Assembly: GCA_023266115.1 (NCBI GenBank)
Contig: JAHFRU010000001.1
Coordinates: 335,905 to 399,904, forward strand
Source of the DNA: Gammaproteobacteria bacterium
GTDB lineage: Bacteria > Pseudomonadota > Gammaproteobacteria > VBWC01
Length of the DNA: 64,000 bases
Direction: 5' to 3'
Part shown: positions 47,301-55,287 of the stretch, one piece after another
How positions within the stretch are numbered: the stretch's first letter is position 1
How the letters are laid out: every line of letters starts with the position of its first letter
Notes under the pieces: model-generated
Seen by the model: only the letters and a program-made list of their open reading frames with translations
Database searches by the model: none
What the model was told of the DNA's origin: nothing
Program-made: the position numbers and the translations under genes

Positions 47301-47559
47301 CGCGCGGGTCGGCGCTGCTGAGCGCGTGCGCCCCATCGCGATGACGGCGACGGCGATCATCGCCGGTCTGTTGCCGATTCTGTGGGGCAGCGGCACCGGT
47401 TCAGAGGTCATGCACCGCATTGCCGCGCCGATGATCGGCGGCATGATCAGCACGACACTGCTTTGTCTGGTTGTGCTGCCGGTGGTGTACGGCATGGTGC
47501 TGCATGCGACAGCACGTTTTGAGCGCGGCGGTTCGGTAACGACCGCGACGCCGGAGTAA
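44389..47559 (+). CDS. cusA: CusA-type heavy-metal RND efflux pump
   Basis: The 1056-residue inner-membrane pump of the Cu(I)/Ag(I) exporter. Twelve helices and two periplasmic loops are present. The HME-RND motifs are DLSDVQVIVFTDYAGQSPQV near the start, the TM4 proton-relay segment GAMVDGAIVMIENAHKHLE and the repeated RND segment LGSEFMPPLDEGDILYMPTM. The TM10 segment VAVGFIALAGVAAEIGVLVL agrees with Cu/Ag members, and the length is the family norm. It is the last gene of cusCBA and is followed 62 bases later by a periplasmic protein gene. Confidence 0.97.
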   Translation: MINAIIDAALRNRFQVWLATLLLVAAGVWALRTLPLDAIPDLSDVQVIVFTDYAGQSPQVVEDQVTYPLTTALLAVPHAKVVRGYSLFGMSFVYIIFSDGTDLYWARTRVLEYLNYVRDRLPQGVNPTLGPDATGVGWVYEYALVDTSGQHDLAQLRSLQDWFLRYQLQTVPGIAEVASIGGYVKQYQVEVDPRLLASYNIPLDKVRAAIARSNSDVGGRVIELAETEYMVRGRGYLNGIADLEGIPLDVNARGVPVRLRDIATIHLGPELRRGIAELNGEGEVAGGVVIMRYGENALAVIRQVRAKLAALATSLPAGIEIVPVYDRGALIERAVGTLRRALIEESIVVALVCMLFLLHVRSALVAIVSLPLGILAALLIMRWQGINANIMSLGGIAIAIGAMVDGAIVMIENAHKHLERTARDKGDALNNGERWQACSAAAREVGPALFFSLLIITVSFFPVFTLQAQEGRLFAPLAYTKSYAMAAAAVLAITLVPVLMGYFIRGRILPEANNPISRALHLLHAPVLDLALRWRSITIALAVVMLAVTAYPAAKLGSEFMPPLDEGDILYMPTMFPGASITKAREIVQQTDNILKTFPEVRSVFGKVGRAETATDMAPLSMLETTVQLTAREQWPQPAKTIEQLVQEMDAAIRFPGVTNAWTSPIKNRIDMLATGIKTPVGIKVSGPDLNVLQDMVTRIEQALKELPQTRSAFGDRAVGGYYLDFDIQREQAARYGLTVGDIQDVIQTAIGGMNVTQTVEGLERYPVNLRYPRELRDNPEQLQRVLIPTPTGAQIPLSLVADLKLRRGPPDIKSENARPNAWIYVDIRTSDIGGYIARAREAVAREVAMPPGYTLAWSGQYEYMERAAQRLRIVVPATLLIIFVLLYWNFRNFIAPLVVMLSIPFALIGGVWLVYLLGYNLSVAVAVGFIALAGVAAEIGVLVLTFIDHEVARRRAASDTVPDLAMFMVAARVGAAERVRPIAMTATAIIAGLLPILWGSGTGSEVMHRIAAPMIGGMISTTLLCLVVLPVVYGMVLHATARFERGGSVTTATPE

Positions 47560-47621
47560 TGTCTTGACTCCTGCGAAACGCTTACCGGTCTTTGTTTTCA
47601 ACAACACATAGGGAGCCCAGA

Positions 47622-48068
47622 ATGAAAATCATGTTTGTCTTCCCGATTCTCGTCGCCGCGGTCGTATCCGGGTGGGCACCGCCAGGCAGTGCCGCGGAAG
47701 AAAGTCGCGCGATGAAAAAAAAAATGGCTGCGCCGGTACCGTCCGCAATGCTTGAACAGCAACAGGACATTGACGGTTACCAGGTGACGTTTCATGTCAT
47801 GGCGGCAGAGCCTGGCAAGACGATGGGTGGTAGCCATGACGTCATGATCAAGGTTGAGCAGGACAGCAATGTCGTCGGTGATGTCCAGATCAATTCAAAG
47901 GTGGTGCATCCGGACGGAAGCTCGGAAACCAAAATGATGATGAACATGGGCGACTGGCATATGGCCGGATACGATCTTGGCCATGCCGGTCAGCATCAGG
48001 TGATGATTCTGTTCAAGACAGCCGACGGCAGCAAACACAAGGGCGGGGTTCACTATCCCGATAACTGA
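47622..48068 (+). CDS. Periplasmic His/Met-rich protein (YtkA/FixH-like Ig fold)
   Basis: A 148-residue exported product (MKIMFVFPILVAAVVSGWAP; cleavage near SAA). The mature domain has the beta-sandwich pattern of YtkA/FixH-like proteins (GYQVTFHVMAAEPGKTMGGS, VMIKVEQDSNVVGDVQINSK) and Met/His stretches (TKMMMNMGDWHMAGYDLGHA) suited to Cu(I). GGGAGCCCAG precedes ATG 47622. It follows cusA and fits a metal-carrier role like CusF, but has no CusF sequence. Function is inferred. Confidence 0.78.
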   Translation: MKIMFVFPILVAAVVSGWAPPGSAAEESRAMKKKMAAPVPSAMLEQQQDIDGYQVTFHVMAAEPGKTMGGSHDVMIKVEQDSNVVGDVQINSKVVHPDGSSETKMMMNMGDWHMAGYDLGHAGQHQVMILFKTADGSKHKGGVHYPDN

Positions 48069-48430
48069 CGCCAGTGCGGCAGGACCCGGCGTAGTACTCC
48101 ACTGTTGAGAGCATGGCAGTCACATCAGCGGCCCGTGGCCACCGACTGCCGCAAGGCTGTTGATCGCGGACAGTCTTTATCAAGCAAGGTGGCCGCCATC
48201 ATTTGAACCGAGGCGCTGGAGCGGGTCGAAAAGCGGTTGCAGGAAAGGCGAAAGTCCGTATCGCGCTCGTGCCCGCGGCGCAGCGACGGGTGTGGATCTG
48301 TAGCGGCGAGGCGGCCTGCGGCTTTTCGCTAACGAGCGCGATAGTGCTCGAGATGAGCCCCGACGGTATCGGGTTCTTGTGACCATACCGCTGTTGTCCA
48401 TTGCGGCCGGATTATCAGGAATTATTGATT

Positions 48431-48636
48431 ATTGAGAATTACCAGATTACGTGACAACACATCGCGACCGTCATTCCGGGCGGAGCGCAGCGGAGACCCG
48501 GAATCCAGCGGTTGTGAATGGCACTGGATTCCTCGGCGGCTGTTCCCGACGCCGCCCTGCCTCCGGCATCCATGCAGTCGCGCTTTCGCGGGAATGACAG
48601 CCGTTGGCCGTGTCACGCTTATAGGTAATTCTCGAT
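48431..48636 (+). repeat. MITE-like element, copy 4 (complete, both ends present)
   Basis: The most complete copy: ATTGAGAATTACC at 48431-48443 and GGTAATTCTCGAT at 48624-48636 are inverted repeats, and similarity extends about 26 bases inward (ACGTGACA / TGTCACG). The core is near-identical to copy 1. Its right end contains the last codons and stop (TAA at 48619-48621) of the sensor-kinase gene. The remainder of the 48069-48618 gap is a GC-rich sequence with no recognised gene. Confidence 0.85.
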
Positions 48637-50037
48637 AGAACGCGTTGGCGATGCGGGTAACGTGATCCGGAACTGTGTGCGGCTCTCCACGGAAATGACT
48701 GTGATCGTTCCACGATGAACATCGACGATTGATTTGACGATCGCCAGTCCCAGGCCGGCCCCGTCGCCGCTTCGTTGTCGTGACGCGTCGACGCGATAAA
48801 AGCGTTCGAACAATCTTGGAATATGCTCCGGCGGAATAGTTGGGCCGGGATTCTCGACGGCGATGATTACTTCGTCGCCGTCGGACCGTTCGAGGTACAC
48901 ATGCACGGTTTGCCCGGAGGGCGTATGGCGGATCGCGTTGGATAGCAGATTGCCGAGCGCGCGCCGTAACATCAGTTTGTCTCCGGCGACTGTTGCGTCA
49001 CCGTCCAGCACCAGCGACACGCCGCGTTCTTCCGCCCAGGCCTCGTAATAGTCGAAGAGTTCCTGTACTTCCTGCGCGAGATCGATATCGGTGGTGTTCA
49101 ACTCGTACAGTCCGTTGTCCGCTTTGGCGAGGAAGAGCATGTCGCCGATCATCTGTGCCATGCGTTCGTACTCTTCGCTGTTGGAGTAGAGGATTTCGCG
49201 GTACTGGTCGATAGTGCGCGCCTGTGAGAGGGCCACCTGGGTCTGGGTCATCAGGTTGGTCACCGGTGTCCGCAGCTCATGGGCGATATCGGCGGAATAG
49301 TTCCAGAGCCGCTGAAAGGCTTCCTCCATGCGCTCGAGCATTTCATTGAACGAGGCCGCGAGATCGGTGAGTTCCGCGGGTACCGTTTCGGGAGATAGAC
49401 GGGTGTCCAGCTGATTCGCGCTGATGCGGCGGATACGGGCGACAATATCGTGGAGCGGCGCATGCCCTTGCCGTACCGCGATCCATCCCATGAGACCCAT
49501 GACGGCGACGGCGATGGCAACCAGCAGCCACAAGGTGCGGCGGAAGCTGTCGAGAAAGCTCAGATGGTGATCAATCGGCACCGCGACCGTCACTGTGTAA
49601 CGCTGGCTGTTCGCCGGCGGGCTTTTGCTCATCGGTTGGAGCAGCACCCGGTAGGTGTGATCGGCGTCCGTCCACTGGCTCACCAAGCCATTACCGTGAT
49701 CACCGTCGACTTCGCGCGCGATTACGGCAAGGTCCGGGCCCGGGCTGGCATAGGTGACGTCTCCGTCCAGTGCAGCGATATACAGCGAAGCGCCGTGATG
49801 TCCGGCCAGAATGTCTTCGAACCTTCGTTCAAGTAGCGCGAGACCGGTGTCGGGCCGGGCGGCGGCCAACGCACGCTGCACTGCATCGACGATGACCTGA
49901 AGTTCCTTGCTGTCTTCAGCTTCGAAGTGGTTTTCGATCGAGCGGCCGATGATCCAGCCGAACGCCGAGAACACGATCACCGCCGCGATGCCGAAGAGCA
50001 GCGTCAGGCGCAGCGCGAGAGATGGAGGACGCCGCAT
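48619..50037 (-). CDS. cusS: Heavy-metal sensor histidine kinase (CusS type)
   Basis: A 472-residue membrane kinase. TM1 (residues 8-30, LALRLTLLFGIAAVIVFSAF), a periplasmic sensor of about 140 residues, TM2 (near 170-190), HAMP, then HELRTP with His253 as the phospho-acceptor. NLLSNAIRHTP and GAGLGLAIVKSIVDVHRG complete the ATPase domain. It senses periplasmic Cu(I)/Ag(I) in homologues. The C-terminus SIENYL and its TAA come from repeat copy 4. The start overlaps the cusR stop by one base, so the two are coupled. Confidence 0.95.
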   Translation of the reverse strand: MRRPPSLALRLTLLFGIAAVIVFSAFGWIIGRSIENHFEAEDSKELQVIVDAVQRALAAARPDTGLALLERRFEDILAGHHGASLYIAALDGDVTYASPGPDLAVIAREVDGDHGNGLVSQWTDADHTYRVLLQPMSKSPPANSQRYTVTVAVPIDHHLSFLDSFRRTLWLLVAIAVAVMGLMGWIAVRQGHAPLHDIVARIRRISANQLDTRLSPETVPAELTDLAASFNEMLERMEEAFQRLWNYSADIAHELRTPVTNLMTQTQVALSQARTIDQYREILYSNSEEYERMAQMIGDMLFLAKADNGLYELNTTDIDLAQEVQELFDYYEAWAEERGVSLVLDGDATVAGDKLMLRRALGNLLSNAIRHTPSGQTVHVYLERSDGDEVIIAVENPGPTIPPEHIPRLFERFYRVDASRQRSGDGAGLGLAIVKSIVDVHRGTITVISVESRTQFRITLPASPTRSIENYL

Positions 50038-50720
50038 CAGTCCTTGTCCGGAGCATCGAGCATGTAGCCCATGCCGCGTATGGTGTGGATGAGCTTGGGT
50101 TCGAAACCGTCATCGATTTTTGCCCGTACCCGGCGGATGGCGACGTCGATAACATTAGTATCGCTGTCGAAGTTCATGTCCCACACCTGCGAGGCGATCA
50201 GGGAACGCGGCAATACCTCGCCCTGACGACGCACCAACAGTTCCAGTAGTGCGAATTCCTTGACGGTGAGCAGGATGCGATGACCTGCACGTGTGACACG
50301 GCGGCGCATCAGGTCGAGTTCGAGATCGGCAACCTTGAGCGTCGTTTCGGTTGCAGGGGCCGTGCCGCGCCGCAGCAGCGTGCGCACCCGCGCCAATAAT
50401 TCAGCGAAGGCGAACGGTTTGACCAGATAGTCGTCGGCGCCCAGTTCCAATCCGGTGACGCGCTCGTCAACGCTGTCGCGCGCCGTCAGGAACAATACCG
50501 GTACCTTGCTACCCATCTCGCGTAGTGACTTCAGGATACGCCAGCCATCCATGTCCGGGAGCATCACATCGAGAATGATCAGGTCGTAGGGTTCGGTCAC
50601 GGCGAGGTGATGGCCGTCCAATCCGGTTCGGGCGAGATTCACCACGAAACCGGCCTCGGTGAGCCCTTGGCGGAGATAGTCGCCGATCTTGGTTTCGTCT
50701 TCGACAATCAGAAGTTTCAT
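50037..50720 (-). CDS. cusR: Response regulator CusR/CopR
   Basis: A 227-residue OmpR-family regulator. Receiver: [12 protein letters not shown] with Asp51 in [13 protein letters not shown] as phospho-acceptor and Lys in YLVKPF. Winged-helix DNA-binding domain from about residue 125, ending [15 protein letters not shown]. The ATG at 50720 is clear; an upstream extension to 50801 lacks support. It is divergent from copA, and the nested palindrome at 50840-50875 is the probable operator for both directions. Confidence 0.95.
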   Translation of the reverse strand: MKLLIVEDETKIGDYLRQGLTEAGFVVNLARTGLDGHHLAVTEPYDLIILDVMLPDMDGWRILKSLREMGSKVPVLFLTARDSVDERVTGLELGADDYLVKPFAFAELLARVRTLLRRGTAPATETTLKVADLELDLMRRRVTRAGHRILLTVKEFALLELLVRRQGEVLPRSLIASQVWDMNFDSDTNVIDVAIRRVRAKIDDGFEPKLIHTIRGMGYMLDAPDKD

Positions 50721-50839
50721 GCGTGGTCCATAGCGGGTTTGACGTGGAAGCCAGCCAGGCGAATTCGTGTTGCGCTCGTGACGGTGGGCCGCCGTCGCCA
50801 TTCATATGTCGAGGTTACCTGAGAGGGTTGTTTGCAAGA

Positions 50840-50875
50840 TGACAGGATCATTACAAGATTGTAATGGGGTTGTCA
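50840..50875. promoter_or_regulatory. Nested palindrome, probable CusR/CopR box
   Basis: The inner perfect palindrome CATTACAAGATTGTAATG (50849-50866) is flanked by an outer pair TGACA (50840-50844) and TGTCA (50871-50875). It is close to the known CusR/CopR half-site style (ATTACA...TGTAAT, with TGACA outer arms). It lies midway in the cusR/copA divergent gap. Confidence 0.75.
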
Positions 50876-50999
50876 CGCGGCGGACAGCGGGCCAGCGCTA
50901 ATGTATGTCTCACCATGGCGGTTCAGCGTCGTTAACGGCGTTGGAGGGATCGCGGCCGGCGCGGGCTGAACACGATGTTTTGCTGGAGGATCCACCGAG

Positions 51000-52769
51000 A
51001 TGAGGCCATTGTTCCCGACTACACTAGTTTTACCGAATCTGCCGCGCCGGCGTTTTTTGCAGGGTCTCGCTGCAGGCGGAGTTCTGCTCGGATTATCGCC
51101 GTTGATCAAGCCCGCATGGGCGCGTGAGGGTGAAGGGACGGTTACCGGGTCAGCCCCGGTGCTCAGCGGTACGGCGTTCGATCTCACTGTCACCGAAACG
51201 GCAGTCAATTTCACCGGTACGCCGCGGATGGCGACGGTCATCAACGGCTCGCTGCCGGCGCCGACGCTGCGGTTCCGTGAAGGCGATACCGTTACGCTGC
51301 GCGTGACCAACCGCCTGGCGGAGATGACCGCGATCCATTGGCACGGGTTAATCCTGCCGTTCGAGATGGACGGCGTGCCGGGCGTCAGCTTTCATGGGAT
51401 CGCACCCGGTGAGACGTTCACGTATCGCTTCAAGGTGCGGCAGGCCGGCACTTACTGGTACCACGCCCATACCTTCCACGAACAGACAGGGCTGTATGGC
51501 GCCATCATTATCGATCCCGCTCAGAGCGATCCAGTCCGCGCCGATCGCGATTACGTCGTGCAACTGTCCGACTGGACGGATGAAGATCCGATGACGATCT
51601 TCAAGAAACTCAAGAAACAGAGCGATTACTTCAACTTCCATCAGCCGACCGCGGTCGATTTTTTCCGAGACGCCGCTGACAGTGGCATTGCGGCCGCCCT
51701 CGACAAGCGCAAGATGTGGAACCAGATGCGCATGAACCCGACGGATCTGACGGATATTTCGGGTTACACCTATACCTACCTTATGAATGGCACCACGCCC
51801 GCCGGCAACTGGACAGGCCTGTTCAAGCCCGGCGAGCGCGTGCGTCTGCGCTTTGTCAACGCGGGAACCGCGACTTTCTTTGACGCGCGTATCCCGGGGT
51901 TGGCGATGAGCGTGATTCTGGCCGACGGTCAGAACGTCGAGCCCGTCACGGTGGATGAACTCCGCATCGGTCCCGGAGAGACCTACGACGTGGTGGTCGC
52001 ACCCAAAGATGGCGCGTACACGATCTTTGCGCAATCCATGGATCGCAGTGGTTACGCGCGCGGTACACTCGCTCCACGGCCGGGCACGGCAGCCGAAGTG
52101 CCTGCCATGGATAAACCCGAATGGCTCACCATGACCGATATGATGGGCGAGATGGGTGACAGCGCTCATGGCAGTATGGCAATGAGTAGCCCGGCTGTGC
52201 GCGTGCGCCACGCCAGCAGCGAGTACGGCCCCAGTGTCGACGCGCGCGTCGACACGCCACGTACCAACCTCGATGATCCCGGTATCGGTCTGCGCAACAA
52301 CGGCCGCCGTGCAGGACGCACAAGTGCCGCGGGAGCCATGGATGGCGGGAGCGGCCGGCGAGTGCTCACCTATGCCGATCTGCACACGATCGGTGGGCCG
52401 CTGGATGAGCGCGATGCCGGGCGCGAGATTGAGATGCATCTCACCGGCAACATGGAGCGCTACGCCTGGTCCATCGACGGCCTTGAGTTCGGAAAATCCA
52501 CGCCTATCCACTTCCGGCATGGCGAACGCCTGCGGGTCATTATCCATAACGACACGATGATGACCCACCCGATGCACCTGCACGGCATGTGGAGCGAACT
52601 CGAAGATGCGCAGGGAAAATTTGTCGCGCGCAAGCACACCATTAACGTGCAACCGGCGCAGCGCATCAGCTTTCTCGTCACGGCCGATGCGCCCGGCCAT
52701 TGGGCCTGGCATTGCCACCTGCTGTACCACATGGCGGCGGGCATGTTTCGCCAGGTGTTCGTGGCGTGA
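51000..52769 (+). CDS. copA: CopA multicopper oxidase
   Basis: A 589-residue periplasmic multicopper oxidase of the CopA/PcoA copper-resistance class. The N-terminus carries a twin-arginine signal (RRRFLQGLAAGGVLLGLSPL, then AWA). Type 1/2/3 copper ligands are in HWHGL, HAHTF, HPMHLHG and HCHLLYHMAAGMF. The Met-rich segment MTDMMGEMGDSAHGSMAMS sits before the third cupredoxin domain. It should oxidise Cu(I). Only the first GTG/ATG choice at 51000 leads to the signal. It is the first gene of the long operon running to at least copB. Confidence 0.95.
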   Translation: MRPLFPTTLVLPNLPRRRFLQGLAAGGVLLGLSPLIKPAWAREGEGTVTGSAPVLSGTAFDLTVTETAVNFTGTPRMATVINGSLPAPTLRFREGDTVTLRVTNRLAEMTAIHWHGLILPFEMDGVPGVSFHGIAPGETFTYRFKVRQAGTYWYHAHTFHEQTGLYGAIIIDPAQSDPVRADRDYVVQLSDWTDEDPMTIFKKLKKQSDYFNFHQPTAVDFFRDAADSGIAAALDKRKMWNQMRMNPTDLTDISGYTYTYLMNGTTPAGNWTGLFKPGERVRLRFVNAGTATFFDARIPGLAMSVILADGQNVEPVTVDELRIGPGETYDVVVAPKDGAYTIFAQSMDRSGYARGTLAPRPGTAAEVPAMDKPEWLTMTDMMGEMGDSAHGSMAMSSPAVRVRHASSEYGPSVDARVDTPRTNLDDPGIGLRNNGRRAGRTSAAGAMDGGSGRRVLTYADLHTIGGPLDERDAGREIEMHLTGNMERYAWSIDGLEFGKSTPIHFRHGERLRVIIHNDTMMTHPMHLHGMWSELEDAQGKFVARKHTINVQPAQRISFLVTADAPGHWAWHCHLLYHMAAGMFRQVFVA

Positions 52770-52804
52770 GGCGGTTGCTGTCGCATGACGGGAAGGAAAT
52801 AACA

Positions 52805-53737
52805 ATGTGTAACCGAAATATATTGGTCGTCGTTGCGATGGTAATGGCCGGTCTTTCGCCCGCGTGGGCGACCGATACGCACAACGCGCACGCGTCGCCT
52901 GACGCCGCCACGGAGCCGATGAATCATGGAGCCATGCCCGGGACGGATCATGGCTCCATGTCAGGGACGGATGAAATGAACATGGAAGGTATGCGGATGA
53001 ATCACGATGCGATGCCTGATGAAACGCCATCGTCCGGTCTTCGCGATCCCCGCGCCTGGTCGGACGGTTACGATTTCAGCCAGTTTCCGATGCGGCACGA
53101 GGGCGGCGGTGTCAAGTTCGGTTCGCTGCGTGTCGACCGGCTCGAAGCAGTGCGCGTTGACGGCAACACCTTTACGACGTATGACCTTCAAGCCGGATAC
53201 GGCGGCGATTTTGATCGCGCCGTAGTGAAGGCTAAAGGCGATATCGATGGCGGTAAACTCGAGGATGCCAGTACCGAACTGCTGTGGAGCCATGCCATCG
53301 CCGCGTTCTGGAATAGGCGGATCGGTTTGCGTCACGATAGCGGCGCGGGCCCGGATCGGAGCTGGCTGGCGGCCGGCATCCAGGGAATCACGCCTTATTG
53401 GTTCGAGGTGGATGCCACGGCGTATATCGGCGAAGAAGGGCGTACTGCGCTGAACCTTGAAGCCGAATACGAGTTGCTGCTGACGCAGAAATGGATCTTG
53501 CAGCCGCGCCTCGAAGCAGATTTCTATGGCGAGGATGATGTCGGGCGCGCGCTGGGTTCCGGTTTGTCTGACCTGGCAGTCGGGGTTCGGTTGCGCTACG
53601 AGATTCGCCGCGAGTTCGCGCCCTATGTCGGCATAGAATGGGCGGGCAAGTTCGGCGGCACGGCCGATTACGCCCGCACGGCGGGGCAGGAAACCGCTCA
53701 GGCGCGGGCCATGGCCGGTGTACGCTTCTGGTTCTGA
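52805..53737 (+). CDS. copB: CopB outer-membrane copper protein
   Basis: A 310-residue outer-membrane protein with a signal peptide (MCNRNILVVVAMVMAGLSPA). It has a Met/His-rich N-terminal linker (HGAMPGTDHGSMSGTDEMNM) and a beta-barrel of the CopB/PcoB family: VKFGSLRVDRLEAV, AGIQGITPYWFEVDATAYIG, FAPYVGIEWAGKFG and a final FWF. AAGGAAATAAC precedes ATG 52805. It follows copA by 35 bases, the standard pair. Confidence 0.93.
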   Translation: MCNRNILVVVAMVMAGLSPAWATDTHNAHASPDAATEPMNHGAMPGTDHGSMSGTDEMNMEGMRMNHDAMPDETPSSGLRDPRAWSDGYDFSQFPMRHEGGGVKFGSLRVDRLEAVRVDGNTFTTYDLQAGYGGDFDRAVVKAKGDIDGGKLEDASTELLWSHAIAAFWNRRIGLRHDSGAGPDRSWLAAGIQGITPYWFEVDATAYIGEEGRTALNLEAEYELLLTQKWILQPRLEADFYGEDDVGRALGSGLSDLAVGVRLRYEIRREFAPYVGIEWAGKFGGTADYARTAGQETAQARAMAGVRFWF

Positions 53738-53764
53738 ACAACGTTAATCTGAAAGGAAGGTCGT

Positions 53765-54355
53765 ATGTTCGAAATCATTCCCGACTGGCACCCCATCTTC
53801 GTACATTTCACTGTGGCGTTGTTTTCGTTGGCGGCGGGGCTCTTTGCAGTGACGCTGTTCGCGAGATCACCCTTGACCGGCCTGACGGGACTCTATGCCT
53901 ACAACACCGTGACCCGCGACACGCTCTCTCTTGCCGCGATGACCCGGCACCGCAATTGGGCCATCGTCACCATCACACTGATTCTGACGCTGGCAGTCGG
54001 GTCCTTCGTACGTGTGCGCTGCAGCCAGGCGCTGAGTTCGGTGTTTATCGCGGCAATGTTGGTCGCTGGTGGCGTGTTGGCCTCGACGGCCTGGTACGGA
54101 GGCGAGCTCGTCTATCGTCACGGATTGGGCGTTATGTCATTGCCCAAGACCGACGACCACGAACACGAATATGGCAATGCCGCTCCGGCCCGTGATCACC
54201 ACGAAGGTAACGACGATCATCACGTCGCGGAAGCGACAACGACTATCGATGAAATCGATTCCAGCAACACGGCCGTCGAATCCGGACTCGCGGGCGAGGC
54301 AACGAAGGGCGCCGCCGAACAGGATAACGGTCACAGTCATTCCTCCGACGATTGA
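53765..54355 (+). CDS. DUF2231-like membrane protein, lacks one helix relative to its paralogue
   Basis: A 196-residue membrane protein whose N-terminus MFEIIPDWHPIFVHFTVALF is the DUF2231 pattern, with a His-rich C-terminus (DDHEHEYGNAAPARDHHEGN). Compared with the gene at 55906-56604, residues after VTLFARSPL jump straight to LYAYNTVTRD; about 22 residues that form the second helix in the paralogue are absent without breaking the frame. ATNTVTRD, GELVYRHGLGVMSLPK and other segments are shared. AAAGGAAGGTCGT precedes the ATG. It is 27 bases after copB. Confidence 0.85.
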   Translation: MFEIIPDWHPIFVHFTVALFSLAAGLFAVTLFARSPLTGLTGLYAYNTVTRDTLSLAAMTRHRNWAIVTITLILTLAVGSFVRVRCSQALSSVFIAAMLVAGGVLASTAWYGGELVYRHGLGVMSLPKTDDHEHEYGNAAPARDHHEGNDDHHVAEATTTIDEIDSSNTAVESGLAGEATKGAAEQDNGHSHSSDD

Positions 54356-54400
54356 TATGGAGGCTATTTCATTTATGGAAGATCTGATCAAATGGCCTCT

Positions 54401-54490
54401 TGTCATTTCGACCGAAGCGAGAAATCCTGATATGGTGGAATCGCCTCGAAGTTTTCACAACTAGGATTTCTCGCTTCGCTCGAAATGACA
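54401..54490. repeat. Palindromic repeat, 90 bases
   Basis: TGTCATTTCGACCGAAGCGA at the left is answered by TCGCTTCGCTCGAAATGACA at the right, with GAAATCCT / AGGATTTC also paired, giving a long hairpin with a 30-base loop. It is a known type of short palindromic repeat in proteobacteria and adjoins MITE copy 5. Confidence 0.8.
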
Positions 54491-54493
54491 CTT

Positions 54494-54674
54494 AAGGAAG
54501 CTCTGATGTATCGTCATTCCGGGCGGAGCGCAGCGGAGACCCGGAATCCAGTGCTTTCGAAACAGTGTGTTGCTGGATTCCTCGGCGGCCGTTCCCGACG
54601 CCGCCCTACCTCGCCCGTCCATGGGCTCGCGCTTTCGCGGCAATGACAACAAAGCGATTAATCAGAGCTTCCTT
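54494..54674 (+). repeat. MITE-like element, copy 5 (second end type)
   Basis: AAGGAAGCTCTGAT at the left and ATCAGAGCTTCCTT at the right are perfect inverted repeats. The interior has the shared GTCATTCCGGGC...CGGCAATGAC core and GGATTCCTCGGCGG. Together with the preceding palindrome it fills the 341-base gap between the DUF2231 gene and the AhpD-like gene. Confidence 0.85.
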
Positions 54675-54696
54675 ATTTAATAAATGGAGCGTCGAC

Positions 54697-55287
54697 ATGA
54701 CGACAATTACAACTGCACCCGGTCACCGGTTTCCGTGGTATGTCCGGCTGTTCTTCTGGAACCAGAAACGCCGATATGGCGCCGTACTTGAACCCGCGCG
54801 TTTGTGGGGCAGAACGCCCAGGGTATTTATCACGCTTGCGCTGCTCTACGGTGCGCTCGACCGGCGTTCGTCGCCGATTGAACCGCCACTGCGCACACTG
54901 GTCACGGTGCGCGTATCGCAGATCAACTGGTGTCCGTTTTGCGTCGACATCAATTCTGCCACCGCGCTGAAGCGAGGTATCAGCGAGGAAAAACTGCTGG
55001 GGCTGGCCGATTTTCGCGACAGTGAAATGTTTAGTGGCCGTGAAAAAGCAGCGCTGGTCTATGCCGAGGCTGTGACTTTTACCGACAGGCAGCCGACCGA
55101 TGCCCACTTCGAGCACTTGCGGCAGTATTTTGACGATGACGCGATCATCGAATTGACCGCGATCATTGCGTTTCAGAACCTTTCCAGTAAATTTAATGCA
55201 GCGCTGGGCGTGAAACCGCACGGTTTCTGCGCGGTGGCGCCGTTACCGGATACCACGCTGCGTTCCGGATCGGAAGGACAACGATGA
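54697..55287 (+). CDS. Carboxymuconolactone decarboxylase / AhpD-like protein
   Basis: A 196-residue alkylhydroperoxidase-like protein with the CxxC site in WCPFCVDINSATALK, the AhpD redox pair, and the family helical core EKAALVYAEAVTFTDRQPTD then IIELTAIIAFQNLSSKFNAA. No signal peptide. GGAG precedes ATG 54697. Its stop overlaps the next start by four bases, so it is co-translated with the YHS protein. A redox or hydroperoxide role next to copper genes is plausible. Confidence 0.9.
   Translation: MTTITTAPGHRFPWYVRLFFWNQKRRYGAVLEPARLWGRTPRVFITLALLYGALDRRSSPIEPPLRTLVTVRVSQINWCPFCVDINSATALKRGISEEKLLGLADFRDSEMFSGREKAALVYAEAVTFTDRQPTDAHFEHLRQYFDDDAIIELTAIIAFQNLSSKFNAALGVKPHGFCAVAPLPDTTLRSGSEGQR

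Noticed and set aside
51348..53030. 560-codon frame antisense to copA and copB
   Set aside because: Shadow of well-supported copper genes; no start signal and no recognisable product.
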